From Canna indica (Eukaryota; Streptophyta; Magnoliopsida; Zingiberales; Cannaceae), in contig CP136895.1 in NCBI GenBank assembly GCA_034359265.1, positions 1,180,501 through 1,244,500 on the forward strand: DNA of 64,000 nt, written 5' to 3'. Numbering within the stretch: position 1 is the stretch's first letter; the number at the start of each line of letters is the position of its first letter. Below the pieces are notes generated by a model. The model was not told the origin of the DNA, did no database searches, and was given only the letters and a program-made list of their open reading frames with translations. The position numbers were made by a program, and so were the translations under genes. Positions 24,040 through 35,383 of the stretch are shown in pieces.

Positions 24040-25130
24040 TTATTATTTTTTGAGTAATAGAACCTTGTATTTAATTCAAGAGGAACGAAAGAAATACAAG
24101 TAAGGGTAGAAGATTTTTTTTTTTAAAAAAAAACAAAGCATGAAATAGAACCAATAAAGATAAACACAAAGTGCGACACAACGGAGCAAGGATTAACTAA
24201 AGCAGAGAGAAGAGTGCAATTGCTTCTGAAGCAATTTCCATATGGGTTTTCCTCTTGCTTTCAAAGATTCTGGTGTGTCGCTCCTGCCAGATCTTCTGCC
24301 TCCATATCATTATCATACGATAACGCTTGCGCCCAGATTGAGGACCTCCGGTAGATGAACGAGCCCAAGGTTTGAAGCTCAGGGGAAAGAAGCAGTGTCG
24401 AGTAAGCTGAAGGAAGAGCTTCCATCCTACCACAGTAAACTGACAATCTCTAAAAAGGTGGGTATGTGTCTCGTCATTTATGTTGCAGAGGATGCATGTT
24501 AAACCGACAGACATGTTTCTACTTCGGAGGCGATCCATCGTGAGCAATCTCTTATGCTCCACAAGCCAGCCGTGAATTGAGCAAGCCGGGGGACATTCCT
24601 TCTGCCAGAGAAATGGGCATTTCGAGTCTATTAGTCCTTGATAAGTCAGAATGCGATAGAGCTTATTTGTTGAGTATTCACCGTTTGCACTCCATTTCCA
24701 TATAAGGGAGTCGGGGCCCGTGGAGAGTAGGTAGGGCTCTAAGTCTATTTACAGACTGTTAAGCATAGCCATAGGTATCGGATACCTTAAACTCAAGTTC
24801 CAACCGCGTGCAATGCCCAAGTTGTCCCTTATTCTGGTATCGCCAAATAGAGCTTCCGGGGAGATGGCGGCCGAGAAGAGAATCAAATATCAATCCCGTA
24901 GGGAATGACCATCGAAACATGGTGTATGCCAGATACGCAACCCGCCTCCATTCCCTACGGATAGGGTGAAGGACGATCGTAGGATGGCAAGCAAGCTACT
25001 TATGCTCCTCCAAATATGTGATAGAGTTTGCCGATTTTCGTCATGCAGTTCTAGCAGCTTCGGGTGGAGGGTTGTCAGAATGTCTTGCCAAGACATCCCT
25101 TAGCTTCCATATCCATTTGGTTAGCCGGGC
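24040..25130 (-). mobile_element. Degenerate LINE (non-LTR retrotransposon) 3' fragment
   Basis: Read on the minus strand, 24562-24197 encodes a reverse-transcriptase-associated zinc-binding (zf-RVT) segment with the CILCNINDETHTHLF...C pattern seen at the C-terminus of plant LINE polyproteins. Upstream, 25096-24890 encodes the SVGNGG.RIWHTPC type block that normally precedes it. Frames are broken by stops between them. T-runs at 24047-24052 and 24111-24122 correspond to the 3' tail. The reverse transcriptase core and endonuclease are absent, so it is 5'-truncated and dead. Confidence 0.78.
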
Positions 25131-26469
25131 CTTGTTATGAGCGGAGTTAACATTCATCTCTTATCATGTCTTTTTTTATCTTTCCAAGCAAACAATTTTT
25201 TATCATCATGTCCTAACTCTTCATTAAAGCTAAGTACGTATTAAATTTGAATTCATTTGCACCGAGTCAATCTAATCAATTGACTTGACTATTTAAATTT
25301 TTTGGATTGGGACTGAAATTTGAATTCGATTTTAGCATTGAAATAGATAGTTAACCTAATTTATATAGAAAGTTCGAATCCATTTGTGAACTATCGCTGA
25401 TTGGTGGATACTTCAAATTTTGAATTGAGTTCGAATAATACTAAGAATGTGATTTTTTTTCCTAAAAAAATCAAGGTTCATAAAATTTTGAATTAATTTG
25501 AATTGATCCTATTAGATTCACAAAATTTGGTTTGAATTCAGATCAAGTTCAATTAAACTTTTCATTAAGTGAATGGAAATTCATTTGCTCTTAACTTTTA
25601 GTTTTCCATTCAGGATGAAGATAATTAATGATGATGTTGTGTAACTTCCATGATAAAAAATCTCTTTTAAGAATATTAAGTTTCCAAGAAAAGAGGATGA
25701 TATATAAGTTTTTCACAAATAATTATATAATTTTTAGATTTTAAAGGGATGAATATTGAAGTTCATGGTTCAGTCCCATAGGTGTTAATTTAGGAAGTTC
25801 AAAAAAGGAATATCGAAGTTCATTTAAATATTTAATATTCTTCATCCCTGTATTTTAATTTAATTCCACCTTAAGTCTTCAAATTCAAGAAAAAAGTTTA
25901 TAATCAATTTGCAACATCACATGCATTAGTAAAGTTCCATTTTAATATGAGATAATTTATTTTTTTAAAAAAAGGTTAAAATTCACTTTTCTTCTAGTTC
26001 CCCTTTTTTTTTGTTAAAAAAAAAAGTCATGAACAATGTATATTTTGTGTTTGCCAAATCTCTTGAAACTTGTCCAAGACTATTGGCCAAAGTTTTCTAC
26101 ACCCCAAAAGCTTAAATTGCAAGTTCACTTGCAACTTCTTCAAACCAAAAACAAACATCATATATGAAATGTACTTCAAGCCCTACATTTTCGGTGTGCA
26201 TGACGAAGACATACCTGATAAAGCAGGGGTCATGAGAAGGAGTCGCCAAGTTTGTGCAGATCACTATGGAGCAGTGGAGAAGCTAATCGTTAAACGTTGT
26301 TCGATTGTTACCGGGATCTAAGAGGTAACAAAAGATGAAACAAAAGGGTCATTTTGGGGTTTTTATATTTCCTTTCCGCGCTCCTGTACTGGTCCACGAG
26401 ATGAAAAAGTGGACTGATAAAGGAAGAATACATCAATATCGCCTTCAAGAACGGATCAACTTCGTAAGT
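25131..26469. other. AT-rich intergenic DNA, possibly retrotransposon interior at its right end
   Basis: Between 25140 and 26040 the DNA is AT-rich with loosely repeated gaattcga/aattcaaatt phrases and no gene. From 26070 to 26469 two modest open frames (26070-26321 and 26335-26538) lie directly before a polypurine tract and probable LTR, so they may be the decayed tail of a retrotransposon interior. No reverse transcriptase or integrase motif was recognised. Confidence 0.4.
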
Positions 26470-26830
26470 GAAGGGGGGGGGGGGATGTTAGGAACCCTCG
26501 GGGTTGTCAATTCATGTATGTGTCATAATGGTCCCTAACGTGTATTGTAAATATTGCATCATAAGCATCTATGTAAATAATCATTGTAAAAGCACTCGTG
26601 CACCGCCCACCGCCCACCACTCCCGCTCATGACTAGGCAAATGACCCTCATTTATTAGGTGTGGCATGGACGGTGGGGTGTGCGAACATAGAAATTTTAT
26701 CATGCTTCTTGTGCTTGTGGGACCCCCGTGGGTGGCACTTGGGGGGTAGGCTCACCTAGGAATCGCCTGGGGACACTCTAGTTCATTCGTTGTAGCATTT
26801 ACTTTTGCATTCACTAGTATTTTCATGCAA
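26470..26830 (+). mobile_element. Probable 3' LTR with polypurine tract
   Basis: A purine tract (GAAGGGGGGGGGGGGA, ending at 26485) is followed immediately by TGTTAGGAACCC, the arrangement expected at the start of a 3' LTR. The right end (a CA) is not clear; about 26830 is a guess. No second LTR or coding domains were found within the window, so this is either a truncated element or a coincidental G-run. Confidence 0.4.
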
Positions 26831-29800
26831 TCAGTCATTTGACCCAAATATTTTTGCGTCCAAGCACCGAGAGACTTCTAGCCTAGCAAATTGGGAGCTC
26901 GCGACTTTCGATATTGGCAAAGCAAACTTATTTAAGGCTGATCTCTTGCACGGGAAGCAAGGAAGTCACACGGATATTTTTCGCCTAGAACAGTCTATCC
27001 TCGTATTAGGAAAATTGCTTAAATATTATCCGGTAACAGATAATATTAAAGGCTTGAGGCCCAGAAATCAAGGATCAAAGTGGGCTATCAATTGGGCCCC
27101 ATCAATGTTGATGCCGGTTCGGCAACCGGCCCAACCTAAACCAAAAACCGGGGCAGACCGCCATTCCTTTTCCAGCCCAAGCTTTCTCCGCATATCCTCT
27201 CGAATCCCGACGGCCACCGTCGTCTTCTCCACGCTAGCCTTCTCCACCGCCCCCCTCTCTTCCGGTGTTTCCCGCTGCCGGCGGGTGCGGTGCTCCGAGG
27301 CCAGCAGCGATCCCACGGTCAGGGGTGCCAGCCGGGAGGCAGCGGCCCGGCGGCTCTAGTCTGATTGCGTCGTGACCGGCGGCGTGGTCAGCGGCCTCTG
27401 CACGTCCCATGCACTGGCTACGGGGTCAGATTCCAGCCCTCCGACCTACCCCGTGCTCTCCACGGCGGTATTTCTCGTTCCAACCCTTGCCGGATCGTGA
27501 TACTTTTTCGCTTTTGAATAAATCATGCAAATGTTAACTTATCTAGTTTCTTTCTGATACTCTGTCAAATATTGAATACAATGTTTGTGATCGTGTCCCC
27601 TCCACTAAGAGAACGAAGGAAGGTACTAAGTGGAAAATGGAAATCGACCCATTTTTTCCTCATTCTCTTTCCTGATGTTTGTGCCTATGTAATATGGAAG
27701 TCAAGCACTAGTAGATCTGTTTTTCATTAGTGAAAATGCATGAATTCCTCGTTTCTTCTTTGGGCTACATATGTTTTAGCTCTTCAGATAGTCCTCTGCA
27801 TCAGTTAGTTACATCATGGATCATTATAATCTGTTCCTTCTTTTGCTTTGTTGCGTACCCCATTGGCATTTAGTATGTTACTGTTTATTATCAGAAACTC
27901 GATACTGATACGATCTGTATGTTACTTTTTGGTAACTAATTGATCCTTCTATGTTTTATCTTTATTTATCTTTTTCAAGTTGTACAATTTAAGTTTAACA
28001 TTCCTTACCTAATTCTTTTGTGGCATAATTGAAGAATATAATACCGGGTCAGTCATCATTGAACAAATTGTCTGACTAGTTTTACTGTATGAGTTTACTT
28101 GCTTGTGTTTTTTGGACTTGTTTTTAATGCATTATCCTTGGATGTTCCACACATAACTTCTCGTCAGTTGCTCTACCTGCTTCATGCATCAATTTAAACA
28201 TGCGACTCCAATTGCACAAGTATAACTGTATTTACAGACATTATTGAAAGCCTACAACACTAAGATATAAGCTGCAACTTTGTCTTCAATATGGTATTTA
28301 ATCTTTAGGTAAACATTTGTGAACTCTTGTACCTGATTTGCTTAGATGCATATTCCAATCTGGCTAGACCGCTAGACATTGATTCTTATGCACTTATAGT
28401 TGTAATATATAATACTTGGCTATCTTTCTCTAGTCATTGCTCTTGCTTGATATGATTGTGTTGTCACTGCAGCTGGATAGTGGTTTGAGGGATCATGTAT
28501 TTGGAGACTCAAATTTGTTTTGTGGGGTGGAAAATTGAGGGCAGTGCCATCTTTGCCTACTGACTTATCTTTCTTTGACTTGATGAGCTTTGGCAGCAAG
28601 CTGAGGGCTGGATTTGGTGCTATTGGCATTCAATCTCCTCCACCATCTTAGTACTAATGCTCATGAAAACTACTTTCTATTTTATTATTTTTTTCTCCTT
28701 CATGTTAAGTTTTTTGCAAAGGTTTCAGGGTCTTGAGGAATCAGTTGAAGATTTTGTGAGTCATGGTCTTGGAGATGAGGTCTTTGAACATTTGATAGAT
28801 CCATTCTGCTCCAGCCTCCAGGTACATATATTATACTTTTTTCTATTCCATCATCACTTTGTAAATACTTACAGTGGAGGTGAATGCTCATTGTTCTTTA
28901 TTTTTAAGCTTTCATGAAGTTTGTGAGGTATTCTGATTTCAAAGAGACCAAACAGATTGTCTACTGTTTTTCACATTTGTTCAATCATGGATGTTATATT
29001 TTTTATTCTGTGCCTCTAATGTTCTTTCCTTACTCCGGAACAGAGCTTCGAAATCAGGAGGAATGCAACCTGTCTGAAAATTAGACCTTTTAATTTATGT
29101 TTCCTATGAACTGTGAATGATGTGAATTGCTGTGGATATTCCTTTTATTGACTGGCCAGAAAAAAAAGTCATTTACTCGTATCATGGAAATGCTCATTAA
29201 ATATTTGAGTATGAAATCAATGCTATACAATGCTATCGTATGAACTATGAAATCAATGTTTATATGACAAGTGAAGATCTTTGTGTCATTATGTTTAATA
29301 AACATGATACCCTGTAGCCTGAAGTTTTTCTACAATATTCTTAGATTGTTTTTGTAAACAACTGTCAGGTTAGGTAGGCTCTCTTGGAAGATCACATGCA
29401 TTTGAAAGCTGGATAATAAAGGGTATATTTTACTATATGAATAACCAGATGGAATAATATCTATGCAGACAAAAACTGTTGTCCTGACTGTTCCATCTAT
29501 ATTGTGAGCAATCATTTGTGTCCTATTTCCATAAGTTAAACATCCTTAATACTGTAATCAATTCCATGAATTTAGAAGTTAATTGAACTGTTTGCTGAAT
29601 TAGCAATATATTTTCTGCTAAATAGTCGATATATATTACATATTAATGATCAAATATTGATTTTGTTAAGACTTGCATGTTTATGGGCAGATCTATAAGA
29701 TCAAGACAGTTGTGTTACTGTAATTCTACATACTGTTTATTTCTACATGCTGTTGATATCTACTGCAAGAAGAGGCAAACTGGACGTTTGTTGTAGTTGC

Positions 29801-30385
29801 TCTTAATTTCTTATGTGGTCTGCTAGTTTCAGCCTGCCTCCAATGAGACAATCTGGTTGCACCTGCACAATTATATTTTTATTTGAATCTTTCTAGCATT
29901 TCCTAGATACTGCTAGTTATATGTCTTTTTTTTGCCAAGAAAAAGACCTTATTTATCAGCCTGTGGAATATAAGCTAAAGAGATTAGATAAACTCAATTT
30001 ACCAGGGTATATTGCTCTGTCTTAAGATTTATGCTGCAACTCCTGGGTGCAAGTTATGTTTTTCAAGATAAATAAGTTATTTGTACTTTCCATAGCTCCA
30101 ATTTTTTATTGATTCAAAAAATCATTTTCTTTATGTACTTAATTTGTAAATCATATGTTTATTCATATAATTGTATCTACTATATAGTGCTATGTGTATA
30201 GTCTGCAATGTATAATTTAGTATTTTTTCCCAAAACTTCTCTAGTTTTTCTTACTTTAATTATTGATTTTCCTTAGAAAATATTGTAGTAACTTAATCTG
30301 TTTAGTTCAAGAGCATTGGTTAATTTGGTTAAGCATTTCACTAAACCAAAACATTGTGTTGGAAGTTAATTTATGCAGGTAATTT

Positions 30386-30600
30386 GTGTTCATGCTTCTT
30401 AAGTTCATGTGATATCAGCTCTCTGATCATTTCCCTTTATAATGTTCTTGAATAAGAGTTATAGAGGATTTTAGTATCTGTAAAGAGGAATTCATTTGTA
30501 TTTTATAATATTTTTCATAGTTTCCAAATATCTTTTCCTTCATGTTATGTTGATGTGTTTGTTGTGCTTTCCATATTCCAGCAAGCGAATGTTCTTATTC
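30386..30600 (+). repeat. Transposed copy of the CHMP7 3' flank upstream of the PPR gene
   Basis: This block (gcttcttaag, tctctgatcatttccctt, gttatagaggatttta, ttcatttgtat, ccttcatgttatgttgatg) matches the CHMP7 stop codon region and 3' flank at 19437-19640 in the same order and strand, about 10.95 kb away. It now occupies the promoter position of the PPR gene. Confidence 0.85.
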
Positions 30601-30657
30601 CCATTTGTATAAAACTGATGCTACTTCATGCCTCTAGGCATCCTTAGCCGTTGAGCG

Positions 30658-32898
30658 ATGCCTTCCTTGGACAAGCTCTCAGCATCATTCAAATCCATAC
30701 CCAGACAGACTCCACCTCCCCATTTCAGAGCCCTTGTGACCTCTCCTCTTCACCAATCGCAGCAGTGCCTCAGTTCCCGCACTCCCACCTACTTCTCCCA
30801 CAACACCCTTTTCCTCCACTTGAGATCAAGTCGCAGCCTGGACGAGGCCATCAAACTCCATGCCCTAATGATCGTCCATGGCTCTCTGAGTCGCAGCCCA
30901 GTTTTAGGAGCGCAGCTTGTGCACTCGTATGTTAACTTCGACTGCCATGAAGAAGCCCTACTTGTTTTCAACCACATCCCCCGGAAGAATTCCTTCGCGT
31001 GGAACTCGGCTATCAAAGGCTTAGTTAATTCTGGTCAATTCGCTGAAGCTTTAGCATTCTATCATAGCATGATTGACCTTCGCTTGGAGGCAGACAATTT
31101 CACATATCCACTCGTTCTAAAGGCATGTGCAGAACTGCCAGATCTTGAACAGGGTAGACGTATTCAAGAGTTGATCCAGTTCGATGCAGAAAGTAATAGC
31201 TACGTGCAATGCGCGCTCATCAATATGTTTACAAAGTGCGGTAGCCTCAGTGAAGCCCAAAGGGTGTTCGAGAATATGCCAACAAGAGATTTGGTCTCCT
31301 GGGGTGCAATGATATGTGGCACCGTGCAAAATGGTGGCTGGCTGGAGGCATTGAAGCTTTTCAGGAGGATGAGGATGGAAGGTTTTAGGCTTGATTCTGT
31401 CGTGGTAGCTACTGTTATTCCGGCATGCAGTAGATTAGGAGCTCTATCTATGGGAATGGGATTACAGGGTTGCTCTATAAAGAGTGGTTTTAGCGACGAC
31501 CTTTGTGTCTCAAATGCTTTGATTGACTTGTACGCAAAATGTGGACAAACCCAAACAGCTCATCGTCTCTTCCAATTTTTGACGTCAAAAGACATCATCT
31601 CCTGGAGTAGCTTAATAGCAGGGCACTCGCAGAATTGTCAGTATATTGAGTGCTTTGAGTTGTTCGCTGAGATGATGAGACTAGGTATAAAACCGAACTC
31701 AGTAACTATAGCTAGTGTTCTCCCTAGTTTGTCGAGTCTGAAATTGTTCGAGAAAGGGAAAGAGATTCACGCTTATGCCATGAGACATGGCTTCGAGTTT
31801 GATATCTATATAGCAACTGCATTAGTTGATTTCTATAGCAAAAGTGGATTCTTGATAGAAGCACAGTCCATCTTCAAAATCTTGTCAGACACAGATATAG
31901 CCATATGGAACTCTATGATTTCTGGATATGTTTTTAATGATGATGTTGATTCTGCCTTCCAGACATTGCGACAAATCCCAAGAGCTAGACCAAGACCCAA
32001 TTCTGTAACAGTCATTAGTATTCTTCCACTTTGCAACAGATTCACAATGCTTAATCATGGCAAAGAACTACATTGCTTTGCGATTAGAGGTGGATTATCT
32101 TCTATAATCACTGTGAGTAATTCACTAATTGATATGTATTGCAAGTGTGGCTGTCTAGAACTGGGGAAGAAAGTTTACACACAGATGACAAACCGGGACA
32201 TTGTTACTTATAACACAATAATTACTGCTCTGGGAATGCATGGCCATGGGGATCAGGCAACAGTGTATTTTGATGATATGAACAAGGATAAAATTAACCC
32301 AGATAGAGTGACATTTATAGCATTGCTATCAGCATGCAGCCATGCTGGCTTCATTGAAAGAGGGTTGTTATATTATAACTCCATGATGAAGGACTATGGT
32401 ATTCTCCCAGATATGGAGCACTACTCATGCATGGTGGACCTTTATGCCAGATCTGGGTACCTTGATGGTGCATGGGAATTCATTAAGAACATGTCAGTTG
32501 ACCCAGATATTGATGTATTGGGGAGCCTGTTGGGTGCTTGTAGAACTTATAAAAGATTAGATCTTGCTGAGCTTATCAGCTTCAAAATCTTTGAAAAGAC
32601 TTCTACAGATCCTGGTTATTATGTTCTTCTATCCAACATCTATGCTGCCGCAGGAAAATGGGCAGATGTAAAGAAGGTGAGAGCAATGATAAAGGATAAG
32701 GGGTTGATGAAGAAACCCGGGAATAGCTGGATACAGATTGGATGTTGCATTCATTCTTTTGTTGCTAAAGATAAAGTTTGCTTAGAAAACAAAATGCTCC
32801 AGGACATTTTGAAGATTCTGTTACAAGAGATGAAAGAAGAAGGATATGTTCCTGACATGAGCTCCCTTCATATTCTAGCGGAGAATGATCAACATTGA
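30658..32898 (+). CDS. PLS-class pentatricopeptide repeat protein with E/E+ domain
   Basis: A single uninterrupted exon encodes 746 residues. An N-terminal stretch rich in Ser, Arg and Pro (about 1-60) suggests organelle targeting. Helix-turn-helix PPR repeats follow from about 65 to 640, with recurrent phrases such as SWGAMICGTVQNG, NALIDLYAKCG, WNSMISGYV, YNTIITALGMHGHG and LLSACSHAG in the alternating lengths of the PLS class. The C-terminus (PGYYVLLSNIYAAAGKW, PGNSWIQI, then FVAKDK) is the E domain with a short E+ part; there is no DYW deaminase domain. Such proteins usually guide C-to-U editing or other processing of plastid or mitochondrial RNA; the target is unknown. The gene lies between pieces of the PPO pseudogene and is preceded by a copied CHMP7 3' flank. 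A dead copy sits at 19650-20590. Confidence 0.92.
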   Translation: MPSLDKLSASFKSIPRQTPPPHFRALVTSPLHQSQQCLSSRTPTYFSHNTLFLHLRSSRSLDEAIKLHALMIVHGSLSRSPVLGAQLVHSYVNFDCHEEALLVFNHIPRKNSFAWNSAIKGLVNSGQFAEALAFYHSMIDLRLEADNFTYPLVLKACAELPDLEQGRRIQELIQFDAESNSYVQCALINMFTKCGSLSEAQRVFENMPTRDLVSWGAMICGTVQNGGWLEALKLFRRMRMEGFRLDSVVVATVIPACSRLGALSMGMGLQGCSIKSGFSDDLCVSNALIDLYAKCGQTQTAHRLFQFLTSKDIISWSSLIAGHSQNCQYIECFELFAEMMRLGIKPNSVTIASVLPSLSSLKLFEKGKEIHAYAMRHGFEFDIYIATALVDFYSKSGFLIEAQSIFKILSDTDIAIWNSMISGYVFNDDVDSAFQTLRQIPRARPRPNSVTVISILPLCNRFTMLNHGKELHCFAIRGGLSSIITVSNSLIDMYCKCGCLELGKKVYTQMTNRDIVTYNTIITALGMHGHGDQATVYFDDMNKDKINPDRVTFIALLSACSHAGFIERGLLYYNSMMKDYGILPDMEHYSCMVDLYARSGYLDGAWEFIKNMSVDPDIDVLGSLLGACRTYKRLDLAELISFKIFEKTSTDPGYYVLLSNIYAAAGKWADVKKVRAMIKDKGLMKKPGNSWIQIGCCIHSFVAKDKVCLENKMLQDILKILLQEMKEEGYVPDMSSLHILAENDQH

Positions 32899-33761
32899 TG
32901 TATGCAGCTATTAGAAGGAGGACTTCCAAAGGTAAATTCTGATTTCTCTGTTTTAATTCAAGTATTCCATATGAAGTTCTCTCTTGGTTTCCTTTTGTTG
33001 CTCGAAAGTCATAATCATGAATGCTTCATTTATTTTTCAACAAACTGTTATCTGCTAACTATTATGAAGTCTGGAGCATTTAATATTAGCATCAACAGCC
33101 ATGGTAGTGATATTCCTATTTGTGTATCAAAATCTCCTTTTCTTACCTTTTGAAGATATTTATTATTCTTGTTTACTGGAAAATTCTCCAACAGTTCTTG
33201 CTACTTTCTATATTATCTGATTCCTTTTATCGATGTACTATGTTGTGTGGGAGTGTGGGACAGCCTGATTGTACTCCAACAAAGTTATAGTATTCAAAAT
33301 TACAGTCGAGAGGACCAACTTTAATGGACTAAAAAGAAGACATGAACGGTTGTTTCCATGCAATAATCAGTATGCGCTAGTGCAAATTTGCAACTTTTAT
33401 CACAGTCCTTGTCTCTACATTACTACATAGTATGCATGATGGTTTGCAGAAACATCCGTGTTATTTTTTCAGTCTTGGATCTATCTTGTTAGGATAGCCT
33501 ATGTGATGTTCTTTATTTACCACTTTCTTTTATTGCACATCCTATATGCAGTCTCATTCATACTTGTATAAGCAAATTTGCTCTTTACAAACAATATATA
33601 TGTCTTCCCTTTTTCCTAACCGCATTCCATGCGGAAGAGTGCTTATACCGGAATTGCATCCAAGGTAAGTTAAATCTTATTGTTTGTTTCTTTATGCGCG
33701 AAATACATGACTTGGATGGTTGAATTTGAGAGAGAAAAAGACAACAAAAATGACTCTCTTT
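32899..33761 (+). other. PPR 3' flank, no further gene
   Basis: About 860 bp without a supportable gene. The PPR transcript may continue here, since a plausible splice donor (aaag-GTAAAT) lies at about 32931, soon after the stop codon. The frame at 32902-33153 has no recognisable domain. Confidence 0.45.
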
Positions 33762-34192
33762 TTCTTGAGGAGAAAATTCTTTCTTTTTCAGATGGAACTT
33801 TTAGTTTACTTTTCACATGCTATTCTTTAGTTGAAGGCATTAGCAAAATTCCCATTAGGTGGATAGGATACTGTATGCATATTTATACCTTGGCAAAATT
33901 CATATGAGAGTTGTGTATTTGATCTACCAACTAGAACAGTTCCGTTGTCTATTTTATAATCTAGGTTTCCCTTTTTCTTTTTTTTCTTCTTGAGGAGTAG
34001 ATTCTCGCCCTTTTACAGATGGAACTTTTACTTTACTTTTCACATGCTATTCTTTGGTTGAAGGCATTAGCAAAATTCCCATTAGGTGGATATAATACTA
34101 TATGCATAGTTATACCTTGGCAAAATTCATATGAGGGTTGCATATTTGATCTACCAGCTAGAACAGTTCCGTTGTCTATATTATAATCCAGT
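33762..34192. repeat. Tandem duplication of about 205 bp
   Basis: Two copies (33762-33965 and 33987-34192) share long identical stretches, including ttttcacatgctattctt, gaaggcattagcaaaattcc and cattaggtggata, with about 90 per cent identity by eye. They lie between the PPR gene and the last PPO pseudogene exon. Short frames in the copies are by-products. Confidence 0.85.
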
Positions 34193-35071
34193 TTTTCCCA
34201 AAGGTATTGAACCATAGTTTGTGGTTGAGACGGAGATTTACCTCTTTACCTTTTTCTTATGCTAATTTCATGCATACTATTCATTTTAAGTGATAGTTGT
34301 GCCTACAGTAATTTCTTATTTTCTTATGATGAAAATGCAGACAGAGCCAGCTGGTGGAAGCAGTTGGACCATGAGTTCAGGATAAATGTTGATAAATCCA
34401 AAAGCCGTGGACCCACTGGTGCTAGGTGTGAGAGTATGGCCACAAGCCGTACCGCAGTTTTGGTTGGATATTTGGACCATCTCGATGCTGCAAACGCAGA
34501 TCCCTCAGCAGAGGTGTCTTTGAAGGACTATTTCTTGGAGGTAATTATGTCACAGGCGTGGCTTTAAGTGGATGCGCGGAGGGTGTATAAGGGAAGCCCG
34601 GCACATTGTTAAGAGTAAATTTAACATCATTAAGACTGAGCCCTAAAGTAAAAAGTAGTTGGTCACTTTTATTTTAGGTTCAATGTTAATGATATTAGGT
34701 TCATTCTTAATAAGATTAGATTTCCTCTTGTGATGAGCTCTATAGAAATTCTTATGGAACTTACTCCATGGTTTCCAATTTGCTTACAAATAAATCAGCA
34801 CAAAGCCAAAGCCAGCATTTGTGGTCGGGTGAGTACTTGCCTCCTTTACCTTGTTTACCTCTGTAAAATATGACCTGTGTAGCAGCATTAGCATAAATTA
34901 TGCGAGCTTATAATTGAAGCAGAGTCTGGATATCGTACAATCTGCGTGAATACGTTCAAATCTTGTATGAGAAGATACAATAGTGAATGCAAGTAGCAAA
35001 GTCGCCTCCTTGATGTGCTGGCAAATGCTTCCACGTGGTGGCTCCTATTAATGCCGATTCCATATCACTGG

Positions 35072-35103
35072 TTTGATTTTGATTTTGATTTTGATTTTGA
35101 TTT
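35072..35103. repeat. GATTTT hexanucleotide microsatellite
   Basis: Five perfect copies of TGATTT in a row. Confidence 0.9.
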
Positions 35104-35348
35104 ATATACATTGTCATGGTTGATGAGCCGCCCACCATGTGTTGCTTTATATTATTATATGACACAACTAACTTCCGGTCCCTTTAACTTCCTTTTATAT
35201 TATTTCTCAAGATGCCCATCATATATTCACATGAGCAGCTGAGCGCCTGAGCTTGGCTGGACTGGAAAGTGGAGGAGATGCGATCGAATAACTAGCTGTG
35301 CTAAGATCCGGATGAGTAGCAACTGGTGGGCCCTTTGAATTGGACCTA

Positions 35349-35383
35349 CACACGTGGTGTGATTAGGAAATACCGGAGCCGAC
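35349..35383 (+). promoter_or_regulatory. ABRE-like and DRE/CRT-like cores upstream of RCI2
   Basis: CACACGTGG (ABRE/G-box core at 35351-35356) is followed 22 bp later by GCCGAC (DRE/CRT core, 35378-35383), about 600 bp upstream of the RCI2 ATG. RCI2/LTI6 genes are known to respond to cold, salt and abscisic acid, so the pair is consistent. Such short cores also occur by chance. Confidence 0.4.

Larger units (their letters stand above)
27140..34612 (+). pseudogene. Broken protoporphyrinogen oxidase (plastid PPO1/HEMG type)
   Basis: Pieces of a PPO gene occur in order on the plus strand. A Ser/Arg-rich transit-like region leads to SDCVVTGGVVSGLCTSHALAT (about 27150-27467), the FAD-binding start, followed at once by the PPSTYPVLSTA-like block, so most of exon 1 between them is deleted. 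Exon 2 (28473-28650) has DSGLRDHVFGDSN and LSFFDLMSFGSKLRAGFGAIG with a frameshift near 28515. Exon 3 (28729 to about 28821) has EESVEDFVSHGLGDEVFEHLIDPFCSS. The last exon (34338-34612) has LVEAV, INPKAVDPLVLGVRVWPQAV, GYLDHLDAA and GLFLGGNYVTGVAL in three frames. The middle exons are gone, and an intact PPR gene occupies the gap. PPO oxidises protoporphyrinogen IX in heme and chlorophyll synthesis; this copy cannot. Confidence 0.88.

Noticed and set aside
25370..25395. tRNA T-loop-like GTTCGAATCC
   Set aside because: No acceptor stem, D-arm or anticodon arm can be formed around it; similar words near 6805 also fail.
33680..33907. 75-residue frame after the PPR gene
   Set aside because: It overlaps one copy of the tandem duplication and is not preserved in the other copy.
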